Of a stretch of 64,000 nucleotides of DNA, positions 37,085-47,866 are shown in pieces. The notes below the pieces were generated by a model, which had not been told where the DNA came from, searched no databases, and was given only the letters and a program-made list of their open reading frames with translations. The position numbers were made by a program, and so were the translations under genes. This stretch comes from Diogma glabrata (Eukaryota; Arthropoda; Insecta; Diptera; Cylindrotomidae), in NCBI GenBank assembly GCA_963693315.1, contig CAVNZG010001039.1, positions 26,173 through 90,172 of the forward strand. Reading direction: 5' to 3'. Numbering within the stretch: the stretch's first letter is position 1; the number at the start of each line of letters is the position of its first letter.

Positions 37085-39992
37085 TCGAAAATTAAGGTTT
37101 TGTATTTCATTGCGTTTAAGTAGCATCGTAACAGTATGTTTACTATGCACTTGTTTCATTAATATATTAAATTTGTTTGTTCTTGAAAATATGCAATCCA
37201 AAAACCGGAATAACCTTTTTGTTCACCGAAAAAATTGGTTTTTCGTGAATGTCTCAAAAACCTAAAGCTAATCTTAAAAAATGAATATGATGTTCGTGTT
37301 CAGCAGGTCAAAGTCTATAAGAAAAGTTGGGTTTTATTTAAGGAGATTTTTCTTGTAAACTAGTGTAGTTGAGACAAATTTGACACATTTGTTATTTTGA
37401 AACAAAAACTTTTTTATTTACTGACAGCAGTTCCTTTTATTATTTGTTTATTTTTTATATAGTGTAATGTTTACAAATAGTATGGACAAAATAAAAAACA
37501 AAAATAAAAATAAGTAGTATGGTCAAAATAAAAAATAATATAAAAATAAGTAGTATGGACAAAATAAAAAATACAACTTATTTTAAAATTTTTTTAAAGT
37601 GCATAGTTTGAGCATAGGGGGCACCCCAACATGCATGAAAAATGAAAATTCTGCCAATCCGATGTATCTTTGAAATTGAATTGCTAAAGAACGGCTATAC
37701 CGATTTCACCCTTTTTTTTGTTTGATAGATGATTAGTTAGTCGTTTGAAAAAAATTAATTTATTGTTTATATAATTAGTTTTTAAATCAAAAATATTAAA
37801 AAAACTTTTTTAAACATGGCGCTAGGGTCGAAGATCAATTGGAATTTAATTAATTTTTTTTCTGAAAATAGTTCTATCTTTACTCTAAAATATATCAAAT
37901 TTACAAAGAGGCGTTAATTCTTGTTATTGAGAAACTATGCACTTTAAAAAAATTTTAAAATAAGTCGTATTTTTTATTTTGTAGTATGGTACTTATATGC
38001 CAAGTGTCAGGAAAATCAAAAATGGTCAAGTTCAAATCTCGACTTTTTCACCTGCGTAGATCACGTTTTTCATCTAAATCAAAATTATATAAATCAAAAT
38101 AAACTTTAAATTCTTAAAGTGAAATAATGTTCATAATATTCTTCTTCTGTAAAAAATTATTTGGAGACTTTTGTGCGCTATCTACGAAATATAAAACAAA
38201 AAGCATTTTTTTCGAAACTTTTTAACGACGTACTGCGTACCAACATAGTGGAAAATAAAGCGGACTTTTTAGGGTTCCGTGCTTTGAAAAAGTAAAAACG
38301 GTACCCTATTGGTTAAATTTCGGTGTGTAAATCGAAACTTAAATTTTTTTTGGTTGTTATAATAGGAGGGGGTTTAAAGTAGAAATTTTGAAAAAAAATT
38401 ATTTTTGATCATGTCATGGGGTTTCATATAAAACATGATTTTTTGTAGTGCAAAACAGTTTTTTTTGTAATTTTCGGAAGCACAGCTTTCGACTTAATTT
38501 TTAAAATTTAAAAATTTTTTTTCCTCCCCTTATCTACGAACATTACAAAAGAAAAAATTCCCGGGTGTAGGGATTTTGCTAAATCAAAATTTAATTTTTT
38601 TTGGTTGTTATAATTTTAAATGTTCATTGGAAGGGGGTTTAAAGTAGAAATTTCAAAAAAAAATTATTTACGATCATGTCAAGTGTCCTAGAAAGGTGAT
38701 TTTTTTTGTAGTGCAAAACAGTTTTTTTTGTAATTTTCGAAAGCACAGCTTTCGATTTATTTTCAAAAATGAAAAAAATTTTGTCCCCCCCCCCCTTATC
38801 TACGAACAATACAAAAGGAAAAATTTGTTAAAATTCATGGGTGTAGGGGCTTTTTTTATATCGAAATCAAAATTTTGTTTGGTTGGTATCATTTCAAATG
38901 TTCATTGGAGGGGGTTTAAAGTAGAAATTTTGAAAAAAAATTATTTTTGATCATGTTATGTGGGGTTTCATATAAAACGTCATTTTTTGTAGTGCAAAAC
39001 AGTTTTTGTTGTAATTTTTGAAAGCACAGCTTTCGATTAATCTTCAAAAATGTAAAAATTTTTCTTGTCTTCTTATATCTACAAACAATACAAAAGAAAA
39101 TTTTTTAAAAAATTCATGGGTGTAGCGATTGGAGAAGTTTAAAGAAGACATTTTGAAAAAAAATATTTTGGATCATGTCATGTGGGGCGTTATATGAAAG
39201 GTGATTTTTTTTGTAGTGCAAAACAGTTTTTTGTAATTTTTGAAAGCACAGTTTTCGATTTATTTTCAAAAATGTAAAATTTTTTTTGTAAACGGAACAG
39301 CAAGCGAATTATATTCGCACTTGCCTGACTTTTTTTTGACAAATGCATTTGCTTTCACGGTGTTTAGTTCGTCTGAGCATTTCATTTCAATCAATCTCGT
39401 ATTAAGCTTAAACGTTGAATGTGGCTTTCAATATTTGAAACTTTACATAAAAGAACTTTTCAAATCACATTTTCTCGAAAACCGTTAATCTAACAAAAAA
39501 TAGTTACTATTTTTTCAATAAAAGTAACCGTTAACGTGATTTTTGCGAAAAAAAATTTTTTGTGTCCTTTCACACCGCGTAACATAGATGCTTTCTTCAA
39601 AAAGTCAATAACACGCGGCTTATTATCCGGTATTAAAAAATGTTTTGATATAACTGAGTAATTTCACGAAGGTTCAACATCGTTTTGATTTGACCCCTTT
39701 TAATTTTGATTATTTTTTGTTTATAGATAGTCTTTGATAAATAAAAAATACGAGTTCTCTTAGAATTTTTTTTTTCGACCAGGGGTCTTCACAGGGTGCC
39801 CCTCAATTTTTTGTTATTTTGTGATGTGAGTGCATTTTGACGAGCGATTGTAGAAAAACTACTCAATCGATTTTCATAAATGATATGTCGTTGAATAGGT
39901 ATTAGAACAAAGTTTTTAAAAATTTACACTGTTAATTTTGTGAAATAATTTTTAACGGTGTAACATAAGAAAAAAACGGTGTAATTGAAAAA
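37085..39992. repeat. 2.9-kb tandem duplication, unit 1
   Basis: Starts TCGAAAATTAAGGTTTTGTA and ends CGGTGTAATTGAAAAA. It differs from unit 2 in only a handful of places: poly-C length (10 vs 12) near 38785, CATCT/AATCT near 38070, A/T in an A-T run near 39093, C/T near 39220, C/A near 39562 and one C near 39800. Inside it has an inverted pair (37551-37610 and 37926-37987), a GGGTTCCGT...ACGGTACCCTA hairpin (38268-38310) and four ~280-bp repeats. No gene. Confidence 0.97.
38360..39270 (+). repeat. Four internal ~270-280-bp repeats (also in unit 2 at +2910)
   Basis: Near 38370, 38640, 38910 and 39130 the order GGGGTTTAAAGTAGAAATTT, GAAAAAAAATTATTT, GATCATGTCA, TTGTAGTGCAAAACAG, AATTTT(C/T)GAAAGCACAG and TTTTCAAAAATG is repeated, with GTGTAGGG near each boundary. 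A diverged copy lies at 26990-27540. Confidence 0.85.
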
Positions 39993-42900
39993 TCGAAAAT
40001 TAAGGTTTTGTATTTCATTGCGTTTAAGTAGCATCGTAACAGTATGTTTACTATGCACTTGTTTCATTAATATATTAAATTTGTTTGTTCTTGAAAATAT
40101 GCAATCCAAAAACCGGAATAACCTTTTTGTTCACCGAAAAAATTGGTTTTTCGTGAATGTCTCAAAAACCTAAAGCTAATCTTAAAAAATGAATATGATG
40201 TTCGTGTTCAGCAGGTCAAAGTCTATAAGAAAAGTTGGGTTTTATTTAAGGAGATTTTTCTTGTAAACTAGTGTAGTTGAGACAAATTTGACACATTTGT
40301 TATTTTGAAACAAAAACTTTTTTATTTACTGACAGCAGTTCCTTTTATTATTTGTTTATTTTTTATATAGTGTAATGTTTACAAATAGTATGGACAAAAT
40401 AAAAAACAAAAATAAAAATAAGTAGTATGGTCAAAATAAAAAATAATATAAAAATAAGTAGTATGGACAAAATAAAAAATACAACTTATTTTAAAATTTT
40501 TTTAAAGTGCATAGTTTGAGCATAGGGGGCACCCCAACATGCATGAAAAATGAAAATTCTGCCAATCCGATGTATCTTTGAAATTGAATTGCTAAAGAAC
40601 GGCTATACCGATTTCACCCTTTTTTTTGTTTGATAGATGATTAGTTAGTCGTTTGAAAAAAATTAATTTATTGTTTATATAATTAGTTTTTAAATCAAAA
40701 ATATTAAAAAAACTTTTTTAAACATGGCGCTAGGGTCGAAGATCAATTGGAATTTAATTAATTTTTTTTCTGAAAATAGTTCTATCTTTACTCTAAAATA
40801 TATCAAATTTACAAAGAGGCGTTAATTCTTGTTATTGAGAAACTATGCACTTTAAAAAAATTTTAAAATAAGTCGTATTTTTTATTTTGTAGTATGGTAC
40901 TTATATGCCAAGTGTCAGGAAAATCAAAAATGGTCAAGTTCAAATCTCGACTTTTTCACCTGCGTAGATCACGTTTTAAATCTAAATCAAAATTATATAA
41001 ATCAAAATAAACTTTAAATTCTTAAAGTGAAATAATGTTCATAATATTCTTCTTCTGTAAAAAATTATTTGGAGACTTTTGTGCGCTATCTACGAAATAT
41101 AAAACAAAAAGCATTTTTTTCGAAACTTTTTAACGACGTACTGCGTACCAACATAGTGGAAAATAAAGCGGACTTTTTAGGGTTCCGTGCTTTGAAAAAG
41201 TAAAAACGGTACCCTATTGGTTAAATTTCGGTGTGTAAATCGAAACTTAAATTTTTTTTGGTTGTTATAATAGGAGGGGGTTTAAAGTAGAAATTTTGAA
41301 AAAAAATTATTTTTGATCATGTCATGGGGTTTCATATAAAACATGATTTTTTGTAGTGCAAAACAGTTTTTTTTGTAATTTTCGGAAGCACAGCTTTCGA
41401 CTTAATTTTTAAAATTTAAAAATTTTTTTTCCTCCCCTTATCTACGAACATTACAAAAGAAAAAATTCCCGGGTGTAGGGATTTTGCTAAATCAAAATTT
41501 AATTTTTTTTGGTTGTTATAATTTTAAATGTTCATTGGAAGGGGGTTTAAAGTAGAAATTTCAAAAAAAAATTATTTACGATCATGTCAAGTGTCCTAGA
41601 AAGGTGATTTTTTTTGTAGTGCAAAACAGTTTTTTTTGTAATTTTCGAAAGCACAGCTTTCGATTTATTTTCAAAAATGAAAAAAATTTTGTCCCCCCCC
41701 CCCCCTTATCTACGAACAATACAAAAGGAAAAATTTGTTAAAATTCATGGGTGTAGGGGCTTTTTTTATATCGAAATCAAAATTTTGTTTGGTTGGTATC
41801 ATTTCAAATGTTCATTGGAGGGGGTTTAAAGTAGAAATTTTGAAAAAAAATTATTTTTGATCATGTTATGTGGGGTTTCATATAAAACGTCATTTTTTGT
41901 AGTGCAAAACAGTTTTTGTTGTAATTTTTGAAAGCACAGCTTTCGATTAATCTTCAAAAATGTAAAAATTTTTCTTGTCTTCTTATATCTACAAACAATA
42001 CAAAAGAAAAATTTTTAAAAAATTCATGGGTGTAGCGATTGGAGAAGTTTAAAGAAGACATTTTGAAAAAAAATATTTTGGATCATGTCATGTGGGGCGT
42101 TATATGAAAGGTGATTTTTTTTGTAGTGCAAAATAGTTTTTTGTAATTTTTGAAAGCACAGTTTTCGATTTATTTTCAAAAATGTAAAATTTTTTTTGTA
42201 AACGGAACAGCAAGCGAATTATATTCGCACTTGCCTGACTTTTTTTTGACAAATGCATTTGCTTTCACGGTGTTTAGTTCGTCTGAGCATTTCATTTCAA
42301 TCAATCTCGTATTAAGCTTAAACGTTGAATGTGGCTTTCAATATTTGAAACTTTACATAAAAGAACTTTTCAAATCACATTTTCTCGAAAACCGTTAATC
42401 TAACAAAAAATAGTTACTATTTTTTCAATAAAAGTAACCGTTAACGTGATTTTTGCGAAAAAAATTTTTTTGTGTACTTTCACACCGCGTAACATAGATG
42501 CTTTCTTCAAAAAGTCAATAACACGCGGCTTATTATCCGGTATTAAAAAATGTTTTGATATAACTGAGTAATTTCACGAAGGTTCAACATCGTTTTGATT
42601 TGACCCCTTTTAATTTTGATTATTTTTTGTTTATAGATAGTCTTTGATAAATAAAAAATACGAGTTCTCTTAGAATTTTTTTTTTCGACCAGGGGTCTTC
42701 ACAGGGTGCCCTCAATTTTTTGTTATTTTGTGATGTGAGTGCATTTTGACGAGCGATTGTAGAAAAACTACTCAATCGATTTTCATAAATGATATGTCGT
42801 TGAATAGGTATTAGAACAAAGTTTTTAAAAATTTACACTGTTAATTTTGTGAAATAATTTTTAACGGTGTAACATAAGAAAAAAACGGTGTAATTGAAAA
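39993..42900. repeat. 2.9-kb tandem duplication, unit 2
   Basis: Direct repeat of unit 1 with an offset of 2908-2910 bp. Its last ~345 bp also form the outer part of the left arm of the inverted-repeat element at 42555-45223. All short frames in it recur in unit 1 and are noncoding by appearance. Confidence 0.97.
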
Positions 42901-43199
42901 AAAGATGGCATAGCCTCTTTTTTTTTTTTTTTTTTTTTTAACAAAATTGAAGCTTATTTTATATCTAACAACTTGTGAAAGTTTAGGACTAGCATCATTT
43001 TTGTTTTAAAGATAAAATTCGTTGTGCATATGGCTGTCGGGAATCAGTTTTTTTTGTTCTGAAGGAAAATTATAAAAATGGCGTTTAAACTAAGAGAATT
43101 TTTTTTTTGTTAAATATCAAATATTTTATTATTAGATGAACTTTTTAAAATATTATAAAAATTATATATGTACAATAAAGAAAATATGAGCAATATCAG

Positions 43200-44206
43200 C
43201 AAAAATCCACAAAAGCATTTCATGTGGTGAATTAACAGAAGATACTCATACTTTGAAGTGCAATGAATGTTTAAAAAAACTTCAACAACTGGAAGAAAGA
43301 TTAATAAATGATTTTGACGTTAAAGGAATCCTTCAAGTCAAATATCAACAATGGAATTTGCAATTTGGATACTTTAATAGAAACTGTAGAAGAATTTATG
43401 AAAAAATTTGTTTACCGTTTACAAATTTTGATAACACACAACTTTATAGCAAAACAGCAATCTACATTCATTGAGGAAAGAAAAAAAAATTAGAACCAGA
43501 AGAGTGCTTCGTTCAAGGGGATTTTTCTGAAAACTACGCCTTCATAATTCAGGATTCGGTTCAAGGTTATCATTATAATAATTCACAAGCTATTGTTCAT
43601 CCATTTGTCATTTATTTTAGAAGTGCCGCAAGTGAATATATACAGCACCGAAGTTTTATACTCATTTCGGATATAAACGATCACAACAGTACTACAGTCC
43701 ATCTTTTCATTACATAATTTTTTGAATTAACCAGAACGCATATAAATTATAATATTAGAAAAATAATTTATAACACCGACGGTGCACCTTCTCAATACAA
43801 AAATAAACATAGCCTAATTAGCTTATGCCACCATAAAAAAGACTTTAATGTTGATGCAGAATGACATTTTCATGCTACTAGCCATGGAAATGGACCTTGC
43901 GATGGGATTGGTGGTACACTGAAGCGTGCTGCACACCGTTATAGTATGGGGAGCAGAGATATTATTGATACACCAAAAAAACATTTCGAATGGGCTTTAA
44001 AATGGGAATCTACCATGAACTTTGGATACGCCGATAAAAATGAATATCAATTAATAAAAGAAAAATTACAAAATCGATATACAAATGCGATTATTATAAG
44101 TGGAACTCAAAAATTTAATTCTTTTGTACCATTAAATACTAAGACAATAATTGCAAAAATGTTTTCCAACTCAAAAGAAACTTTTGAATGTAAAATAAGT
44201 AAATAA
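43200..44206 (+). pseudogene. Decayed relative of the 598-aa transposase-like protein
   Basis: Keeps the C-terminal two thirds of the family in pieces: GETL-type Cys region KCNECLKKLQQLEE, then in shifted frames TLIETVEEFMKKFVYRLQ, QGDFSENYAFIIQDSVQG, HYNNSQAIVHPFVIYFRS, NTDGAPSQYKNKHSLI, HHKKDFNVDAE and HFHATSHGNGPCDGIGG. Compared with the protein at 14824 the DFSEN, DGA..(Q/H)YKN and HG.G.CDG.G blocks match. Lesions: frame changes near 43360 and 43490, a TAA near 43716, and a TGA at the conserved Trp of AEWHF (about 43863). The N-terminus is missing. The last ORF (43946-44206) is the intact tail. Confidence 0.8.
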
Positions 44207-44490
44207 TTTTTAATAACTATATTTATTTTCATTAACCTACATATATAATTTGTATGATATTTTAAAAAGTTTATTCAATAATAAAATATTTATAATTTAA
44301 TGTAAAAATACAATCTTTTACTTTATGATTCCATAATAACATAATACGAACATAATACTTCTGCAGTCAAAAGTTCCTAAACAGATTTAGTTATTTATAC
44401 GGCTTTTTTGTTTGCAGTCGAGACTGTCAAATTATTTTTATAAGAGTGACAAGTGATTACTAAAAGTGATAAATAAACATTTCATTTTTT

Positions 44491-44670
44491 TATGCCATCT
44501 AATACAAAGAAAATAATTGCAGAAGTGTTTTCCTATTCAAAAGAAACTTCTGTTTGTTAAATAAGTAAATCGTTTTTAACAATTGTATTTATTTTATTTA
44601 TTGTACTATATATATAGTTTTTATAATATTTTAAAAAGTTCATCTAATAATAAAATATTTGATATTTAAC
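44491..44670 (+). repeat. Duplicate of the relic's 3' end
   Basis: AATACAAAGAAAATAATTGCAGAAGTGTTTTCC onward parallels 44151-44300 (ACTAAGACAATAATTGCAAAAATGTTTTCC), including the AAATAAGTAAAT stop region and AATAATAAAATATTT, about 360 bp downstream. So two 3' ends of the gene family lie in tandem here. Confidence 0.7.
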
Positions 44671-45223
44671 AAAAAAAAAATTCTCTTAGTTTATAACACC
44701 ATTTTTATGATTTTCCTTCAGAACAAAAAAAACTGATTCTCGACAGCCATATGCACAACAAATTTTATCTTTAAAACAAAAAATGATGCTAGTCCTAAAC
44801 TTTTACAAGTTGTTAGATATAAAATAAGCTTCAATTTAGTTTAAAAAAAAAAAAAGGCTATGCCATCTTTTTTTCAATTACACCGTTTTTTTCTTATGTT
44901 ACACCGTTAAAAATTATTTCAAAAAATTAACAGTGTAAATTTTTAAAAACTTTGTTCTAATACCTATTCAACGACATATCATTTATGAAAATCGATTGAG
45001 TAGTTTTTCTACAATCGCTCGTCAAAATGCACTCACATCACAAAATAACAAAAAATTGAGGGGCACCCTGTGAAGACCCCTGGTCGAAAAAAAAAATTCT
45101 AAGAGAACTCGTATTTTTTATTTATGAAAGACTATCTATAAACAAAAAATAATCAAAATTAAAAGGGGTCAAGTCAAAATTTCGCAAAAATTTGCTGAAC
45201 TTGCGTGAAATTGCTCAACTATA

Positions 45224-47262
45224 TCTTTATGGTACTTCTTAATGGGGTGAATGTCATAGGTACAGCAATCCTATGATGAATCCTACACTGAAAAAACTTC
45301 ATGCAAACCGATTTCTGTCACACAGTTTTAAAAATTTGTTTTTCTTGCATTCAATAAACCAAAATAAATGTCACAATATGATCATTCGGTTAGCACAAAA
45401 TGAGAAAAAAAATTCGTAAATACAACTATTTACAATTTTTTTTTGCCACGGTATAACGGGCCTTAGAAGATCGATATGTTTATTCATACAAAATGAGCAA
45501 CACTATCATTCTGGTATAATTGGAGCAAGATTGGGTAATGTGATTGATTTGTATGAATGAAGGCTTTTAAGGTTTTAACTATCTAAGAACTACAACATGA
45601 TATTGAATGGATAAGACAAAAACTTTTATTGGAATTTAAAAATGTTATTGGTATTTTATTGAAATTAAAGTAATGCAGATTGCAGAGCACAAAATCTAAA
45701 AACCTCGTACAAACTTAAATTTGAATAAACTAAATCTTCAATAAACAAAAAATTTATATCTCTAGGTTAAATACCACTCATCATTTAAAATAAAATCCTA
45801 ATTAATTTTGGTATTAAATATCTACAAATTAATAAGCTTACTATAGTTAATAAAGAAATAAACGGCTACATCATTATAAAAATTAAAATAATTGATTCTG
45901 TACTGATTATGCTGATGTTAACATGGAATCAAATTACAATATCATAATTTTGCACGATTTTCTTTAATATCTCTTAAGAATTTTTAAGTATTTTCGTTAT
46001 TATATTTATTAAGAATATTATATTTTAATCTTTTAACACTTTTATACCTTTAGGGGAACATGATTATGTCATGATATTAATTGTAATCAAAATACTAGTG
46101 CAAAAACTTGTTCGTTAATTTATAAATGCAAAAAGTTGAAAATAACATATAACACAAACTTATCAAAAGCTTTTATCTTAAGAAGAATAATATCAATAAT
46201 AATCTAAACACTTATTCCCTCCTTAACAATTATTCTCACTTCGATCAATCATTAATTTAGAAAAAAAACAATAATCATTAATGATGATATCGCTTTTTTT
46301 AAATCAATCTATTTACTTAATAAAATATTGAATATCGATTGAAACTGCAATAAAAAATGATTAAAGTAAGAAGAAATATAATAACTTTCGCCTCTTTGAA
46401 AATTGCAGAATTCTTTTGTTCGACAAAAATTATTTGAAACGAAATATAATTACAATGATAAACGACAAAATGATTTGACAGCATCGACCACCTCTCACGA
46501 TTATCGATTTATGTCAAATTATAAGTTTTATTTTTATAAGATAAATAGAAAATGATATATAATGAAAGGTTGACAGATGATTTAGTTTTGTATATAAGCG
46601 AGGGTGGAAGAATTAAAGAAAACAGTTGTCAACAGAAGTAATAAAAAAATTAATGATTGGCAATAAAAAAAGGTATCGTGATCATTTTCCTTACGAGGAG
46701 ACTCTTTTAACAAGGTTCGATAGTATCATTCTCATCAAAAGTAAGATATGAGCAGATATGACAGTTTTAAAAGATGAATTGTATGTATAACAGGTTAAAT
46801 AAATAACTAAAAATAAATACTAAATATTTCAAACTCCACATGTAATGGCGAATATTCGTTATCCGTATTGAAATACTCCACCTTGTTCTATATCTTAATA
46901 CGATAGTCGTAAAATTGTCATAATTCTTTTTACGCAATACATCTTTTATATCTTTTTAAGTTTACAATGATTTTATTGATACTCCACTACAGCCAAACAA
47001 TACAACTAAACATTTCTACCCCTAAAAGATTTGAAAGACCTAAATATGTATTATAGTAATGACAAAACTTTCAAAATTTAACCCACTGTTTGTTTTGCAT
47101 TCCTCTACGTTTTGGGTCAAAACGAGTCTAAATAAATAAACAAAATTGTGTGTCTGTGTGTCAGCGGGCCGTTTGGATTTTTTTTTAAATTATGTTGACT
47201 TATTGCATATATCCAAAAGAAAGGTGAGCTTGGTAAATGAACTGCACTGAACCAAACAATTA
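45224..47262. other. Unassigned AT-rich DNA, no gene seen
   Basis: Only short chance frames. No repeat shared with the rest of the window was noticed. Confidence 0.5.
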
Positions 47263-47267
47263 GGTTG

Positions 47268-47728
47268 TGTTGTAAATGCAATGTAAACGCCCTTATTATT
47301 CATAGGGTTTTTTCTTGTTCAACTGTACACTTTTATATACTATCAAATTGATTACTATAGGCGCGTTCCATTGAAAATAAAACTTACTCAAATTTGCTTT
47401 GATCTACTCTACCTCGAACATGTTGTGTAGTTGAAAAGCAATTTATTTTTCGATTTTATTTAGATCGTTTATAAACTTGTTTTGGTATTTTTTATAATAA
47501 AATGGACCAGTCAGATCTGAAGATCAGCCCCAAATAAAACATTTTGAGAATAATAAAATTGTGTCGCTATATTTGAAATTTTTTCCAATATTCGGCGTTC
47601 CATTGGTGATCTACTCAAAAGCTGCTTTGAGCAGCTATTTCGTTCCAAAGGAACGTATGTATTAATAAAATGATTGTATCTTGATATAACATACATAACA
47701 GGTGTTTGTAAATTATTCTCTGCAATCA
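47268..47728 (+). repeat. Copia 5' LTR (enlarged by a MITE)
   Basis: Starts TGTTGTAAATGCAATG and ends CTCTGCAATCA, matching the 154-bp 3' LTR except for scattered substitutions and a 307-bp insertion. Contains a CTTTTATATAC box near 47330. Confidence 0.93.
47355..47661. mobile_element. MITE inserted in the 5' LTR, TTA target duplication
   Basis: Absent from the 3' LTR, where TTATTAATAAAATG is continuous. The insert begins CTATAGGCGCGTTCC and ends GGAACGTATGTA; TTA is duplicated (47352-47354, 47662-47664). Short inverted ends around CGTTCC and the 3-bp TTA suggest a PIF/Harbinger-type MITE. Confidence 0.75.
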
Positions 47729-47742
47729 GGTTATGAGCCCAG
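47729..47742 (+). promoter_or_regulatory. Primer-binding site, half initiator tRNA-Met type
   Basis: GGTTATGAGCCCAG directly follows the LTR end. Copia elements prime from an internal cut of initiator tRNA-Met with complement GGTTATGGGCCCAG; one base differs here. Confidence 0.85.
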
Positions 47743-47866
47743 ATTTAAAAATCCAATAATATTTTGAGCATCCGTGAATTTTTTATAATATTAAATAGTG
47801 TTTATTAAAGTAAATATAATCACTTTTGCTGTGTGCAATATTTAAAAAAAATTTGGTGCGTGCAAA

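Larger units (their letters stand above)
42555..45223. mobile_element. Element or rearrangement with ~620-bp inverted arms around a transposase-like relic
   Basis: 42555-43178 and 44600-45223 are inverted copies. The inner ~280 bp (GATGGCATAGCC..., GGACTAGCATCATTTTTG..., AACTTTTTAAAATATTATAAAA) are nearly identical; the outer ~345 bp equal the end of the 2.9-kb units, and the outermost ~50 bp are more diverged. The inner arm of the left side is the reverse of the 3' flank of the enclosed gene relic, so the arms partly derive from copies of that gene's 3' end. No target duplication was found. Confidence 0.75.

Noticed and set aside
39240..42398. Identical 82-codon ORFs at 39240-39488 and 42150-42398
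   Set aside because: Identity comes from the tandem duplication; the sequence is part of the noncoding internal repeat and has no protein features.
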